From Paenalicyclobacillus macrosporangiidus (GTDB lineage Bacteria > Bacillota > Bacilli > Alicyclobacillales > Alicyclobacillaceae), in contig NZ_FPBV01000015.1 of the NCBI RefSeq assembly GCF_900116805.1, positions 27,319 through 91,318 on the forward strand: 64,000 nt of DNA, written 5' to 3'. The notes below the pieces were generated by a model. It ran no database searches. It was given only the letters and a program-made list of their open reading frames with translations, and was not told the origin of the DNA. The position numbers and the translations under genes are program-made. Numbering within the stretch: position 1 is the first letter of the stretch; each line of letters begins with the position of its first letter. Below, piece after piece: positions 24,974 through 32,863 of the stretch.

Positions 24974-25421
24974 GATGAATGCCTCCTTCTACAGGACTTT
25001 ACTAGGCGACTTCGACGATTGACACTCCTGGCTTTACCCGTAAAGTGGGTACCCCTCCCCTGGAACCTACAACCTTCCCCGACCTTACTTCGGGCTTGGC
25101 ACAACAATTCAAGTTGAGTATCTCGCTAACGTCGGACAAACGAGTGCAAGATCGATGCAAATTACGATTGGCCTTTGCGACTACGTTCGTGTAGACCGTT
25201 CTGCACCCGGGCACGGTCCAACGATGTCGGCGGAAGTACCAGAATAGCCCTTGGCAGGTGACCCTCACCAATCGATGCGACCGCAACATAGGTTGTCCCA
25301 GACGTCATGCACCGACTGCCCAACGCAAGGATCATCGGAACAATTTCTGCGCACATTTCTCTTTACGGAGTCAGTCCTTCATTGTATCCTTGAATCAAGG
25401 AAACAAGGAGGGCGTATAGCC
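24974..25421. other. Divergent intergenic region between the anchored protein and the AbrB/RelE pair
   Basis: About 450 bp without a convincing gene. It holds direct-repeat motif site 5 with GATACT 20 nt downstream (25117-25122). It also has a short KpnI-like palindromic stretch near 25060, and TTGTATCCTTGAATCAAGG just before the antitoxin ribosome site, which contains the small palindrome CCTTGAATCAAGG. Confidence 0.5.
25143..25160 (-). promoter_or_regulatory. Direct-repeat promoter motif, site 5
   Basis: Minus strand TGCATC-GATCT-TGCACT; GATACT (25117-25122) lies 20 nt downstream. It drives toward the anchored protein gene. Confidence 0.55.
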
Positions 25422-25472
25422 GTGACTACTTTGGCGTATCCTGTCAGTGTGCGGGGAAGGAGGCACACTGAA

Positions 25473-25820
25473 GTGGAAAAGTATGTGCGGATAACTGGCA
25501 AGCGACAAGTAACGATCCCGAAGGACTTTTTTGATCAGCTAAGAATGGGAAGCGTTCTGCGTGCTTACGTTGAGGACGGCAGATTGGTGATGGAACCGGT
25601 TCGAGTTGAAGATCCTATGGACTTTACACAGGAAATCATTAATGATTTGGCCGACGAAGGTTTGACCGGAGAGGAACTCAAAAAGGAGTTTGCACGACGC
25701 CGCGAGGGAATGCTTGCTGCAATGAAGAAACTCGTTGAAGAATCCCGTAAGGAAGCACTGGAAAGCTCGGAGCCGGACGGAGACGCCTTCATGGAAGAGT
25801 TGATTAACGGCGATGCCTGA
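25473..25820 (+). CDS. AbrB/SpoVT-type antitoxin
   Basis: 115 residues from GTG with GGAAGGAGG 9 nt upstream; an in-frame GTG at 25422 with its own AAGGAGG would add 17 residues. The N-terminus KYVRITGKRQVTIPKDFFDQ is the AbrB swapped-hairpin DNA-binding fold. The C-terminal half is helical and charged (ELKKEFARRREGMLAAMKK) and probably wraps the toxin. One of few plus-strand gene pairs here. The small palindrome before the start may be its operator. Confidence 0.82.
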   Translation: MEKYVRITGKRQVTIPKDFFDQLRMGSVLRAYVEDGRLVMEPVRVEDPMDFTQEIINDLADEGLTGEELKKEFARRREGMLAAMKKLVEESRKEALESSEPDGDAFMEELINGDA

Positions 25821-26121
25821 ATATCAGTACAAGTTGTCGTCCAGAGCCAAGCGAGTGTTAAAGAAAATCAAAGACAAGGCGCTTCTTTGCAAGTACCGGG
25901 ACGCGATGCGGGACATCTGTGAGAGCCCATACGAGGGCGACCCAAAAGTCGGTGATTTGAGTGGCCTTTTTACCGTCACGTTTCGATATGTGGATGGAGC
26001 ACACCGCATCGCGTATACGGTCGTTGAAGAGGAAGACACCGAACCTTTTGTTCTAGTTTTGCTCGTTGGAACGCGGGAAAATTTCTATGAGGAATTGAAG
26101 CGTATTTGGAAAGAACAGTAG
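25813..26121 (+). CDS. RelE/ParE-superfamily toxin
   Basis: 102 residues; the ATG overlaps the antitoxin end by 8 nt. YKLSSRAKRVLKKIKDKAL, PYEGDPKVGDLSGLFTVTFR and HRIAYTVVEEEDTEPFVLVL follow the RelE/ParE fold: basic helix, then VGDLxG and a strand pair with Arg. Such toxins cleave mRNA on the ribosome or poison gyrase; the sequence alone does not decide which. Plasmid-maintenance role inferred. Confidence 0.85.
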   Translation: MPEYQYKLSSRAKRVLKKIKDKALLCKYRDAMRDICESPYEGDPKVGDLSGLFTVTFRYVDGAHRIAYTVVEEEDTEPFVLVLLVGTRENFYEELKRIWKEQ

Positions 26122-26143
26122 TTGCAGCCGGTTACAGTGAAAT

Positions 26144-26163
26144 CCCCCGGCAACAGCCGGGGG
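26144..26163. terminator. Hairpin between convergent genes
   Basis: CCCCCGG and CCGGGGG pair perfectly around CAACAG. It serves the plus-strand toxin gene and the minus-strand AAA gene; T-rich sequence follows only weakly on the minus side. Confidence 0.65.
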
Positions 26164-26167
26164 ACAG

Positions 26168-27631
26168 TCAACTGGACTTCCGGAATAAATCAATCACTTC
26201 CTGCGGCACTGGCCGACCGCGTACCTTCTCCACTTCATGCACCACGTCCTGAAGCGTTGCCACAAACTCTTGACCGCTTTGGCGGGCCAACACAGCCCTG
26301 CGACGCAGGTTTTCGGCGACTTGGTTCACTTCAGCTCCGCTCGCACCTTGGAACAACACAGGTATATGGACCAAATAATCATCACCGAATTCGGCCGAGA
26401 ACTTGACGGGTTTGGTCCATCGCCACCACATCACGCGGATGTCCACATCGCTTGGGTTTGGCACATAAATCTTCGTTCCCAAGCGCCCCGGCCGAACCAA
26501 CGCCTCATCGAGAGCCTCGATCCGGTTGGTGGCGGCAATCACAAATACCTGATCTCGTTGTTCGAATCCATCCAGTTCCGCCAGTAACTGATTCAGTTGG
26601 CTGTCGTGGTACGGGTTCATGCCGCCCCGTTTGCCCCCGATGGCGTCGATCTCGTCGATGAAGATGATCGCCGGAGCATGTCGTTTTGCTTCTTCAAATA
26701 AGGAAGTGATGTTCTGCTCCGTGGCCCCGACAAGGGTGCCCTGCAGGTCACTGCCTCGCGCATAGATGAAATACAGCCCGAGACTTTCAGCGACCGCCCG
26801 GGCGAGGGCAGTCTTGCCGTTTCCGGGCGGCCCGTACAATAGAATCCCTGCCCTGACCGGAACGTCGTATTGCTCCATGAGTTCGCGGCTCTTCAGAGGC
26901 AAGAGTATAGACTCCCGGATCTCCTGAACCACGTCTTGCATGCCGATGATCTTTCGAAGCGCGTCGGGATTCGCCTGATATTGCTTACCCTTCTCCCTCC
27001 AACGGACGCGACCGTTGGCTGTTTCATTCTCCGGCTGCTCCATTTGCGAAGAAGTAGGATCAGGCCGGTACTGTTCACGCCAACGCATGCTCTCTTGGAA
27101 TTGCCGGGTCATCCCACTTCGGTCGTGACCAGATCCAAGCCTACCCTTTGTAGAAGCCCTAGCCGCAGGAAGATGTAAAGCCCGAGCAAGTAGGGCCCGG
27201 CGACGCCTCGCGCGCGAGAACTCCTTATCGATCCAGGCACCGAGATCCGGATCCCGGTCGGCGCGCCAGGACAGCAGGGTGTACATCTCGAACTTGGTGA
27301 TGAGCGCGAAGAGCTGGGTCGGGCCAATCGAGAGATAGTTCAGTACCCCCCAAACGAGGAAGGCCAGGCCGTACGCCTCCAACGTTCCACCAATCCCCAA
27401 TGACGGCGGGAGATGCAGTGGATGCCACCCCGTGAAGACGGCAAAGAAAATGTTGTAGAAAATGAGGAAAGCCAGCCAAATGGGGCACACGAAGCGCCAC
27501 CAGAACTGCAGGTAGCGACCAAAATCGAAGTACCAGAATCCAAGGCTATAGATAGCACTTGGAAATATAGACAAGAGAAACAAGATGCCGAGAGACACCT
27601 CGACCTGCATTTTCAGCAACGTCACGTTCAT
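26168..27631 (-). CDS. Membrane-anchored AAA ATPase without a protease domain
   Basis: 487 residues; ATG with AGGAAGG upstream. Three or four N-terminal membrane helices (LGILFLLSIFPSAIYSLGFW, WLAFLIFYNIFFAVF, AYGLAFLVWGVLNYLSI) are followed by a charged linker. The AAA module has Walker A GPPGNGKTALA (near 268), Walker B IIFIDEIDAIGG (near 323), sensor ATNRIEALDEALVRPGR and an AAA lid. It is closest in pattern to FtsH but ends after the lid, with no HEXXH zinc protease. It may remodel a membrane complex such as the T4SS or pilus, which is inference. Confidence 0.85.
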   Translation of the reverse strand: MNVTLLKMQVEVSLGILFLLSIFPSAIYSLGFWYFDFGRYLQFWWRFVCPIWLAFLIFYNIFFAVFTGWHPLHLPPSLGIGGTLEAYGLAFLVWGVLNYLSIGPTQLFALITKFEMYTLLSWRADRDPDLGAWIDKEFSRARRRRALLARALHLPAARASTKGRLGSGHDRSGMTRQFQESMRWREQYRPDPTSSQMEQPENETANGRVRWREKGKQYQANPDALRKIIGMQDVVQEIRESILLPLKSRELMEQYDVPVRAGILLYGPPGNGKTALARAVAESLGLYFIYARGSDLQGTLVGATEQNITSLFEEAKRHAPAIIFIDEIDAIGGKRGGMNPYHDSQLNQLLAELDGFEQRDQVFVIAATNRIEALDEALVRPGRLGTKIYVPNPSDVDIRVMWWRWTKPVKFSAEFGDDYLVHIPVLFQGASGAEVNQVAENLRRRAVLARQSGQEFVATLQDVVHEVEKVRGRPVPQEVIDLFRKSS

Positions 27632-27720
27632 CGGCCTGACCTTCCTTCCGTGGTTATTTCTACATGCTAGAGTACCAGAGTTGTACATCACCTACCCGTC
27701 AGTGCAGTTCCAATTTTCGC

Positions 27721-28347
27721 TTATGACGAAACTCGCGGCGAAGTCTCATTAACCAAGGTCCAACCCTGGTCGTATGCGGTATAACCCGTGTCGATGTATC
27801 CGTTTCTAAGGCGTCGGTTAATGGACGACGGGTCGTAGTGACGTAGTTCGTTAGGGAGTTCCGAGCCTCTATTCTTATTCACAGCCTGCTCCACATGTTT
27901 CCACATGCACAAAGCATAACTTTGAGGATGCAGTCGCACCTCTAATGCTTGCAGGTAACTGTCCAACTCGTTTTGCATTGCCTTCAAGGCCTTCAACTGT
28001 CCATCCGTAAGCGAAAGCTTGCTACGAAGTATCGCGATCTGTTGAGCCTGTTGTCCCAGGTGACGCCACCACAGTTTCCCCAAACTAGCGGCAAAGTTCT
28101 GATCCATTTCCATATGATCGTCGATCAAGGTTGTCTGTATGGACACGAATTCCCGTCCGTCTTGCACGATTTTCACCAACCTTCCGGCCGGCATTTCCCA
28201 GATTTGCAACTGAAGTCCGCGGGCATGTCTTGACACTTCCACAGCAACGCGTGTGGCTTCGCTCAACCGGCCATGACGAATTAACCCCTGATTGTCCAGC
28301 GGACTCGTGATGACATAGTACCGTATTGATTCCGCCTTGCCCGGCAA
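27721..28347 (-). CDS. Hypothetical protein (208 aa)
   Basis: TTG start chosen for AAGGAGG about 10 nt upstream. The N-terminal 90 residues are beta-rich (RYYVITSPLDNQGLIRHG, LQLQIWEMPAGRLVKIVQDG). A helical coiled-coil-like stretch follows (about 95-150, QAQQIAILRSKLSLTDGQLK), then a polar tail. No family, export signal or membrane segment. Site 6 of the direct-repeat motif lies 74 nt upstream in reverse orientation. Confidence 0.55.
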   Translation of the reverse strand: MPGKAESIRYYVITSPLDNQGLIRHGRLSEATRVAVEVSRHARGLQLQIWEMPAGRLVKIVQDGREFVSIQTTLIDDHMEMDQNFAASLGKLWWRHLGQQAQQIAILRSKLSLTDGQLKALKAMQNELDSYLQALEVRLHPQSYALCMWKHVEQAVNKNRGSELPNELRHYDPSSINRRLRNGYIDTGYTAYDQGWTLVNETSPRVSS

Positions 28348-28420
28348 TTCAAGTCCCCTCCTTGGAATCAATGCAGAATGTCACTTCCACTCGACCGTAA
28401 ATGTCTCAAGCCAAAGATAC

Positions 28421-28438
28421 GCGCCATTTTTACGCCAA
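28421..28438 (+). promoter_or_regulatory. Direct-repeat motif, site 6 (reverse relative to the nearest gene)
   Basis: Plus strand GCGCCATTTTTACGCC, nearly identical to the core at 29280. It sits in the gap upstream of the minus-strand 208-residue gene. Confidence 0.5.
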
Positions 28439-28485
28439 CTTTTGATGTCGACGGCGCCGCGTATACACCTGAGCCGCGGACAGTA

Positions 28486-29160
28486 TCAGCTAATGTTCCC
28501 GAGCCATTCGTCCGGCACGCGCATCAATTGTTGCAATCTACGCGGTTTCAGAGTTGCGTGCAATATGCGGCCGATGTACACCGCCATGGCGTGGAGCTTA
28601 CGGTTCAACGTCCGTGGCGACATATGTAACTTCGCGGCACATACATACTGCTTTTGTCCTTGCTTGTACTTGTAGTCGAACAACCGTTGCATTTCAGTGC
28701 CTTCAACGACCATTTCGATGGTGCGCAAATTCGCCTCGAGATCAGCCAGTGCCCGAGTCGTTTCCTCCAGAGCCGAATTCGCACGCAGCCGCTCAGCCCA
28801 CTCACGCATGACCACGTAGTTCTGCAGAATTTTGCGGCCGATGTTGTAATAGTCACTGTCTTTCATTTTCACATTGCCCTTGGAGGGCAACGGAAATAAG
28901 ACCGAGTCGGTCACGTCGGTCCCGTGTATCGGTTGCCAGGCCTCCCCCTCTCGAGCTCGTGTATAGATCGCGATTGACAACTCATCCCACCGGAATCCGA
29001 GAAATTCAGCGACAACGCCCATAACCCGCAACAATTCTTCCGGTGGTGTCACGGAACGGATCTCGACCTGTCGATCCGTGTCCATGAATACGTACATATA
29101 CCCGTCCGACATGTCCCTGACTGTTGTTTCAGCACCCTCTACTCGTTTGTGTTCATCCAT
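28486..29160 (-). CDS. Protein with C-terminal helix-turn-helix-like segment (224 aa)
   Basis: ATG after GGGGTGGGATCG. The N-terminal part is mixed alpha/beta (YMYVFMDTDRQVEIRSV, ELLRVMGVVAEFLGF). The middle is a long charged helix (ALEETTRALADLEANLRTIE). The C-terminal 55 residues include KQYVCAAKLHMSPRTLNRKL, which reads like a sigma-region-4 or phage-regulator helix-turn-helix. A regulator role is plausible, and it is one candidate to bind the shared promoter motif; this is speculation. The open frame extends upstream through the small-RNA locus but without coding character. Confidence 0.5.
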   Translation of the reverse strand: MDEHKRVEGAETTVRDMSDGYMYVFMDTDRQVEIRSVTPPEELLRVMGVVAEFLGFRWDELSIAIYTRAREGEAWQPIHGTDVTDSVLFPLPSKGNVKMKDSDYYNIGRKILQNYVVMREWAERLRANSALEETTRALADLEANLRTIEMVVEGTEMQRLFDYKYKQGQKQYVCAAKLHMSPRTLNRKLHAMAVYIGRILHATLKPRRLQQLMRVPDEWLGNIS

Positions 29161-29279
29161 CGATCCCACCCCGATGCCAATGTCAGCGCGGCACCTAACC
29201 CTTGGATGGCACCTTCGGCACCATTTGAAAAACTCTCTATCTCTTTGAATCCAACATAACCGACTCCACTCGTAATTTC

Positions 29280-29297
29280 GCGCCATTTTTGTGCCAA
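29280..29297 (+). promoter_or_regulatory. Direct-repeat motif, site 7 (small RNA promoter)
   Basis: Plus strand GCGCCATTTTTGTGCCAA, 38 nt upstream of an extended -10 TGGTATAAT (29334-29341... -10 hexamer 29336-29341). It is positioned like an activator box at about -51 to -68. Confidence 0.55.
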
Positions 29298-29333
29298 TTT
29301 TTTCGGTATGCTTCCTTGGGCACAGATCGTTCT

Positions 29334-29341
29334 GGTATAAT
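29334..29341 (+). promoter_or_regulatory. Extended -10 promoter of the plus-strand RNA
   Basis: TGGTATAAT with a perfect -10; the -35 region (TCCTTG at 17-nt spacing) is poor, so activation from the upstream motif would make sense. Confidence 0.6.
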
Positions 29342-29347
29342 GTCTTT

Positions 29348-29604
29348 TCTTGCTTCAACTGCCTTGGCCACAAGAATTCACATCGCAGCGACACAAAAAC
29401 GGCTCCCTTGGTCAAAAGAGGCCAAGGAAGCCGTTTATTTCCGACGCCAACATGCCAGATCCTTGCAGGAAGATCCGTGGTGTTCGTCGAATCTGACGCA
29501 TTGACCTTGGAAGCCGCTACTTCCTTGGTCACGCGGCAACAGTTGGTCCGAACTGTGTGCCGCAGGACACCTCGTGCCAACCGGCATGAGGTGTTGCTTT
29601 TTAT
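29348..29604 (+). ncRNA. Candidate multi-hairpin small RNA (about 255 nt)
   Basis: Bounded by the extended -10 promoter and a terminator, in a stretch with no plausible protein. Internal stems: CGGCTCCCTTGG with CCAAGGAAGCCG (29400-29433), ACCTTGGAAG with CTTCCTTGGT, and GATCCTTGCAGGAAGATC. It is antisense to nothing recognisable and lies between the helix-turn-helix gene and the recombinase. Confidence 0.5.
29561..29603 (+). terminator. Terminator of the plus-strand RNA
   Basis: ACACCTC pairs with GAGGTGT, extended by GCA/TGC, and TTTTT follows on the plus strand. Some pairing in the other direction exists but without a T run. Confidence 0.75.
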
Positions 29605-29654
29605 CGACATTTTTCGACCACGTTCGTAGTTTTCCTGCTTTTCCTTTCAATTTT

Positions 29655-30623
29655 TTATAGGCCGATGCGAGCTGCGGCATTGGCACGGAACAGGTTTCCG
29701 TCTCGTATGTACCGTCGTACCATCATGACACTCCTGTGACCTGTCTGAGCCATTATTTCTCTTTCAGACGCCCCAGCCATTGCGGCGGACGTGGCCAGCC
29801 CAGCCCGGAGGCTGTGTCCAGCGTATTTCCGGGCGTCCAAACCGATGACTGTCGTGTACTTCTTGACAATACGAGCCACCGTTTTGTCAGAGAGGCGATC
29901 TGTGCCAATCTGACGATCCTTGGTCACCCTGCGAAACAGGGGGCCCGACGAAATTCCCGACTCCTCCAACCAGGCCTGCAACGTGCGCACGGGACAGGTC
30001 TCCAGGTAAGATCCGTACGGAATCCCCACCTTTCGGCCTTCACCTTCCTGGTCCGTCTTACTGCGGCGCAGCGTTATGATGAGTCCTTCACGAGCGAATT
30101 CGACGTCTTCGACATTCAAGGAGACCAGTTCGGATCGCCGAAACGCCCCGGCAAACCCAATCAGAAGTAGTGCTCGATCCCGCAGCCCCATCAGATCGTC
30201 TGGCGCGTGCCGCAGCATTCTTCGAAGGTCCTCCACGAGCACAGGGGATTTGCCGTTTGGGGCAACGCCAATCGTGTTCCGTATGCCTCTCCAGACGGCT
30301 TTCACGTTTTCGTCGGACGCAGGTGACGGATATCCCTTGGCTTTGTGGGCCAGGCCGATGGAAATCATGCGCCGTCCAATCGTGCTGGCCTTGTACCCCT
30401 CGTCTGCCAGATACGAGAGATACAACGCCACGGTGGTTGGATGTGCGGGCAACGAACACACCCCCCGTTCATCGCACCAACGGGAAAAGGACTGCCAATC
30501 GGACTTGTACGCCTTGACGGTGTTCTTCGCCTTGGAGTGGCGCATGTAATCGTGTGCGCTCTCCACCAGTTTTGCCACCGATGTTGTCGCTTGTTGAGTT
30601 GGCTGCGGAATTCGGTCAGGCAT
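29655..30623 (-). CDS. Tyrosine recombinase (XerC/D-like integrase)
   Basis: 322 residues. A SAM-like N-terminal domain (about 10-105) precedes the catalytic domain with Arg in AGAFRRSEL (near 162), Lys in LRRSKTDQEG, the HxxR box GHSLRAGL, TGHRS and the nucleophile Tyr in VRRYIRDG (near 308). All catalytic positions are present. It could resolve plasmid dimers or drive integration. No attachment site was recognised beside it. Its start lies about 45 nt from the first decayed CRISPR repeat. Confidence 0.93.
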   Translation of the reverse strand: MPDRIPQPTQQATTSVAKLVESAHDYMRHSKAKNTVKAYKSDWQSFSRWCDERGVCSLPAHPTTVALYLSYLADEGYKASTIGRRMISIGLAHKAKGYPSPASDENVKAVWRGIRNTIGVAPNGKSPVLVEDLRRMLRHAPDDLMGLRDRALLLIGFAGAFRRSELVSLNVEDVEFAREGLIITLRRSKTDQEGEGRKVGIPYGSYLETCPVRTLQAWLEESGISSGPLFRRVTKDRQIGTDRLSDKTVARIVKKYTTVIGLDARKYAGHSLRAGLATSAAMAGASEREIMAQTGHRSVMMVRRYIRDGNLFRANAAARIGL

Positions 30624-30667
30624 GCCTCAATCGCCCCCTGGCAAGGTACTTTCGAGCAATGTTGCGA

Positions 30668-31741
30668 GCCGCGTTCAAATGATCATTCAAGTGATCTGAT
30701 GCACAGTAGATAGCGTGCAGCAGGCCGAAAAGAGCTCATGGCAACAAATTCTCACTTCGATTTTCTGATGTACCCCGTATTGCGGCCACGCTTGACCATC
30801 TTGTAGATCTGATAACAAATGCCAATATATCTTTTCTGATGTACCGCTCTTTCGGGAGCATTGTGAGCGCCTACACCCCATGGCAACTAATTGCCACATA
30901 GATTTCTCTGATGAAACCAAGACGATGGCGACCGGACTTAAGCGTGTCGACCGTCCACAGCCGTATGGTCACGTTCAAATAGTAACAACTTCTTACTCGG
31001 CTTTTCTGACGCGACTAAACCGTGGAGATCACCGTCGACATGCACGCGCCTATGGCATAAAAATTCTCACGGAGATTTTCTGGTGCAACGCGTTACGGCG
31101 CCGGACCTTGAGACTGGTTCGCCGGCTATGGAAACAAGTTCACAAGAAAGTTTTCTGATGCAACAAGATGGAGTTCGCGGCGTTCGCGGAGGCCGTCATC
31201 TGGAGATAAATTCTGAAGTAATTTTCTGGTTGTCACCGACCTGGCTAGCGCCAACTGGTGCATGCGATGGAAACAAGTTCTAACGTAGTTTTCTGATGCA
31301 AACCTATAGACGGTACCGATGTGCCGGTGGATCACGGAATGGAAACAAGTCCTCACGTAAGTTTTCTGATTCAACATGACGCACGGTTCCTCGAACACTC
31401 ACTGGGATCGGTATGGAAACAAGTTCTCAGGTAAGTTTTCTGATGCAACGAACTCTCCCGCGCGGTCAAGCAGGCGCAAGTCAAATGGAAACAATTGCTG
31501 ACATAAGTTTTCTGATGTAACTCTGTCCGGCTTCACCACGATGCGGGTCTGGATCTCATGGAAACAAGTGTTCTAACATTGGTTTTCTGATACAACGGCG
31601 CAATCAATCGGTGGCTGGCCGAGGTGCTCCAGATGGAAACAAGTTCTAACATAAGTTATCTGATGCTACAGCCCACACCCGATCCCGCGGTTGCCTCTTT
31701 GGTTATGGAAACAAGTTCTAGCATAAGTTTTCTGATGCAAC
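30668..31741 (-). CRISPR. Degenerate CRISPR array, about 15 repeats, no cas genes nearby
   Basis: A 37-bp repeat (plus strand ATGGAAACAAGTTCT ... TTTTCTGATGCAAC) recurs every 72-76 bp. Clear copies start at 31128, 31267, 31339, 31413, 31485, 31558, 31633 and 31705; decayed copies are near 30668, 30738, 30810, 30880, 30979, 31052 and 31200. Spacers are about 35-37 bp and all different; one interval (30917-30979) is longer. Decay grows toward 30.7 kb. A leader is therefore expected on the right, with transcription on the minus strand and repeats read as GTTGCATCAGAAAAC to GTTTCCAT. No Cas protein is visible in the window. Confidence 0.85.
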
Positions 31742-31904
31742 CCTTCGTTTACGATTACGTATTAGACCTCCCGGATTAGCACCATGTCCCCGTGCGGACA
31801 AGACGCTCTGCTGCCTTTCTTCACGTGCTCACGAGGGTCCGCAAGAGAATTGCAATCTGCTCGATTGTGGGTTGCAATAGCAATCGAATCGTTCTCCTCA
31901 CATT
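31742..31904. other. Presumed CRISPR leader region
   Basis: Non-coding sequence directly beyond the best-conserved repeat. It contains TTGCAATCTG and GGTTGCAATAGCAATCGAA, short repeats of TTGCAAT, and ends at the vapC stop. No promoter is clear. Confidence 0.35.
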
Positions 31905-32381
31905 TCATATGCTATCACCTTTCGCAGAAGGAGGATGACGGCGCTCCTCACCATTCTTATAGGAAAGGGTCTCCACATCGGGTATATGAACAGATGACCC
32001 CAGTCGAAGAAAGTCGCGGTCGAAAGAAACGATACCTGCCTCCGCGTCCCGACTCCGACACACCAGGTAAGCATCTGTGAAATCGACGTTCTGCTCCGCG
32101 TACATTGTAAGGCTCTCCGTTAAACGGTCTTTGTCTTCGCACATGATTCCTTCGAGCAGCAAAACCTCCGCCAATGCACGAGCGACGTCCGAACGGTTTC
32201 TGACGTACACCGGGCCAGTCAGTACGTAAATGCACTCGGCGAGAACCATTGGCTCAATGTAGAGAACGAACTCACCATGTTCTGCCTGCTCAAACACATT
32301 CACCGCCGCATGATACATTCCTTCATGGTCACGCAAGAGATACCTGAGAATGATATTCGTATCAAGAAACAAAGTTTTCAC
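31905..32381 (-). CDS. VapC-like PIN-domain toxin ribonuclease
   Basis: 158 residues. PIN acidic residues: Asp in TLFLDTNIILRYLL (residue 7), Glu in VLAECIYVLTG, Asp in VDFTDAYLV and Asp in SFDRDF. The GTG start overlaps the antitoxin stop. VapC toxins cleave tRNA or rRNA with Mg2+. About 20 residues at the C-terminus extend past the domain. Confidence 0.9.
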   Translation of the reverse strand: MKTLFLDTNIILRYLLRDHEGMYHAAVNVFEQAEHGEFVLYIEPMVLAECIYVLTGPVYVRNRSDVARALAEVLLLEGIMCEDKDRLTESLTMYAEQNVDFTDAYLVCRSRDAEAGIVSFDRDFLRLGSSVHIPDVETLSYKNGEERRHPPSAKGDSI

Positions 32382-32653
32382 TGTTGTCCTTCCTCCTTAC
32401 CGGATAAACGAATACCCAATTCCTCTTGAGTTCTCTTGCGTGCCTCATCAATCGGAATGTAAGGTGTTCCTTCCTGATAAAGAGAACCGCCCAGCTCACG
32501 AGCAGACTTCTTCCGAAGTGGACGAATCAATATCTCCCCTTGGTCCGTATACTGAAACATCACCTTATCTCCTACTCTAAGCCCTTCCTTCTGACGAATC
32601 TCCAGCGGTATGGTGATTTGAAACTTAGAGGTTATTGTGCTGATGTGTATCAT
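32378..32653 (-). CDS. VapB-like AbrB-type antitoxin
   Basis: 91 residues. ISTITSKFQITIPLEIRQKE is the AbrB/MraZ DNA-binding hairpin; the C-terminal half is charged and helical and should neutralise VapC. ATG has GGAG 8 nt upstream; a GTG three codons earlier is possible. A TCGTTGTAAAACGA inverted repeat with a TATAAT downstream of it lies upstream (about 32690-32722) and is a likely autoregulated promoter. Confidence 0.87.
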   Translation of the reverse strand: MIHISTITSKFQITIPLEIRQKEGLRVGDKVMFQYTDQGEILIRPLRKKSARELGGSLYQEGTPYIPIDEARKRTQEELGIRLSGKEEGQQ

Positions 32654-32863
32654 GTGAATCACTCCGTTCCCCTAACGATTTTTAGTACGACCATTATACA
32701 CTTCGTCGTTTTACAACGAAACTGTCATACACAGGATGTCTTGTATTTTTATGTCCAATAAGATTAACTTATCGGACTCAAAATGAAGTCACAAAGATGG
32801 CGTGTCCAACGTAATGGTTTGTCTGTAAACTAGACATATAATTACTGCTTAGGAGCATGATAC
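32654..32863. other. Divergent promoter region between vapBC and the LAGLIDADG-like gene
   Basis: Contains a TATAAT for the minus-strand vapBC transcript near 32695. It also contains a TATAAT (32837-32842) preceded by the inverted repeat TGTCT-N7-AGACA for the plus-strand gene. AT-rich, no other gene. Confidence 0.5.

Noticed and set aside
29161..29610. Extension of the helix-turn-helix protein by 150 codons
   Set aside because: The region carries a promoter, hairpins and terminator of a plus-strand RNA and reads as non-coding (Cys/Arg/His-rich).
30668..31741. Tandem-repeat or iteron array instead of CRISPR
   Set aside because: Intervals are regular, repeats are partly conserved and every spacer differs, with decay at one end; that is the CRISPR pattern.
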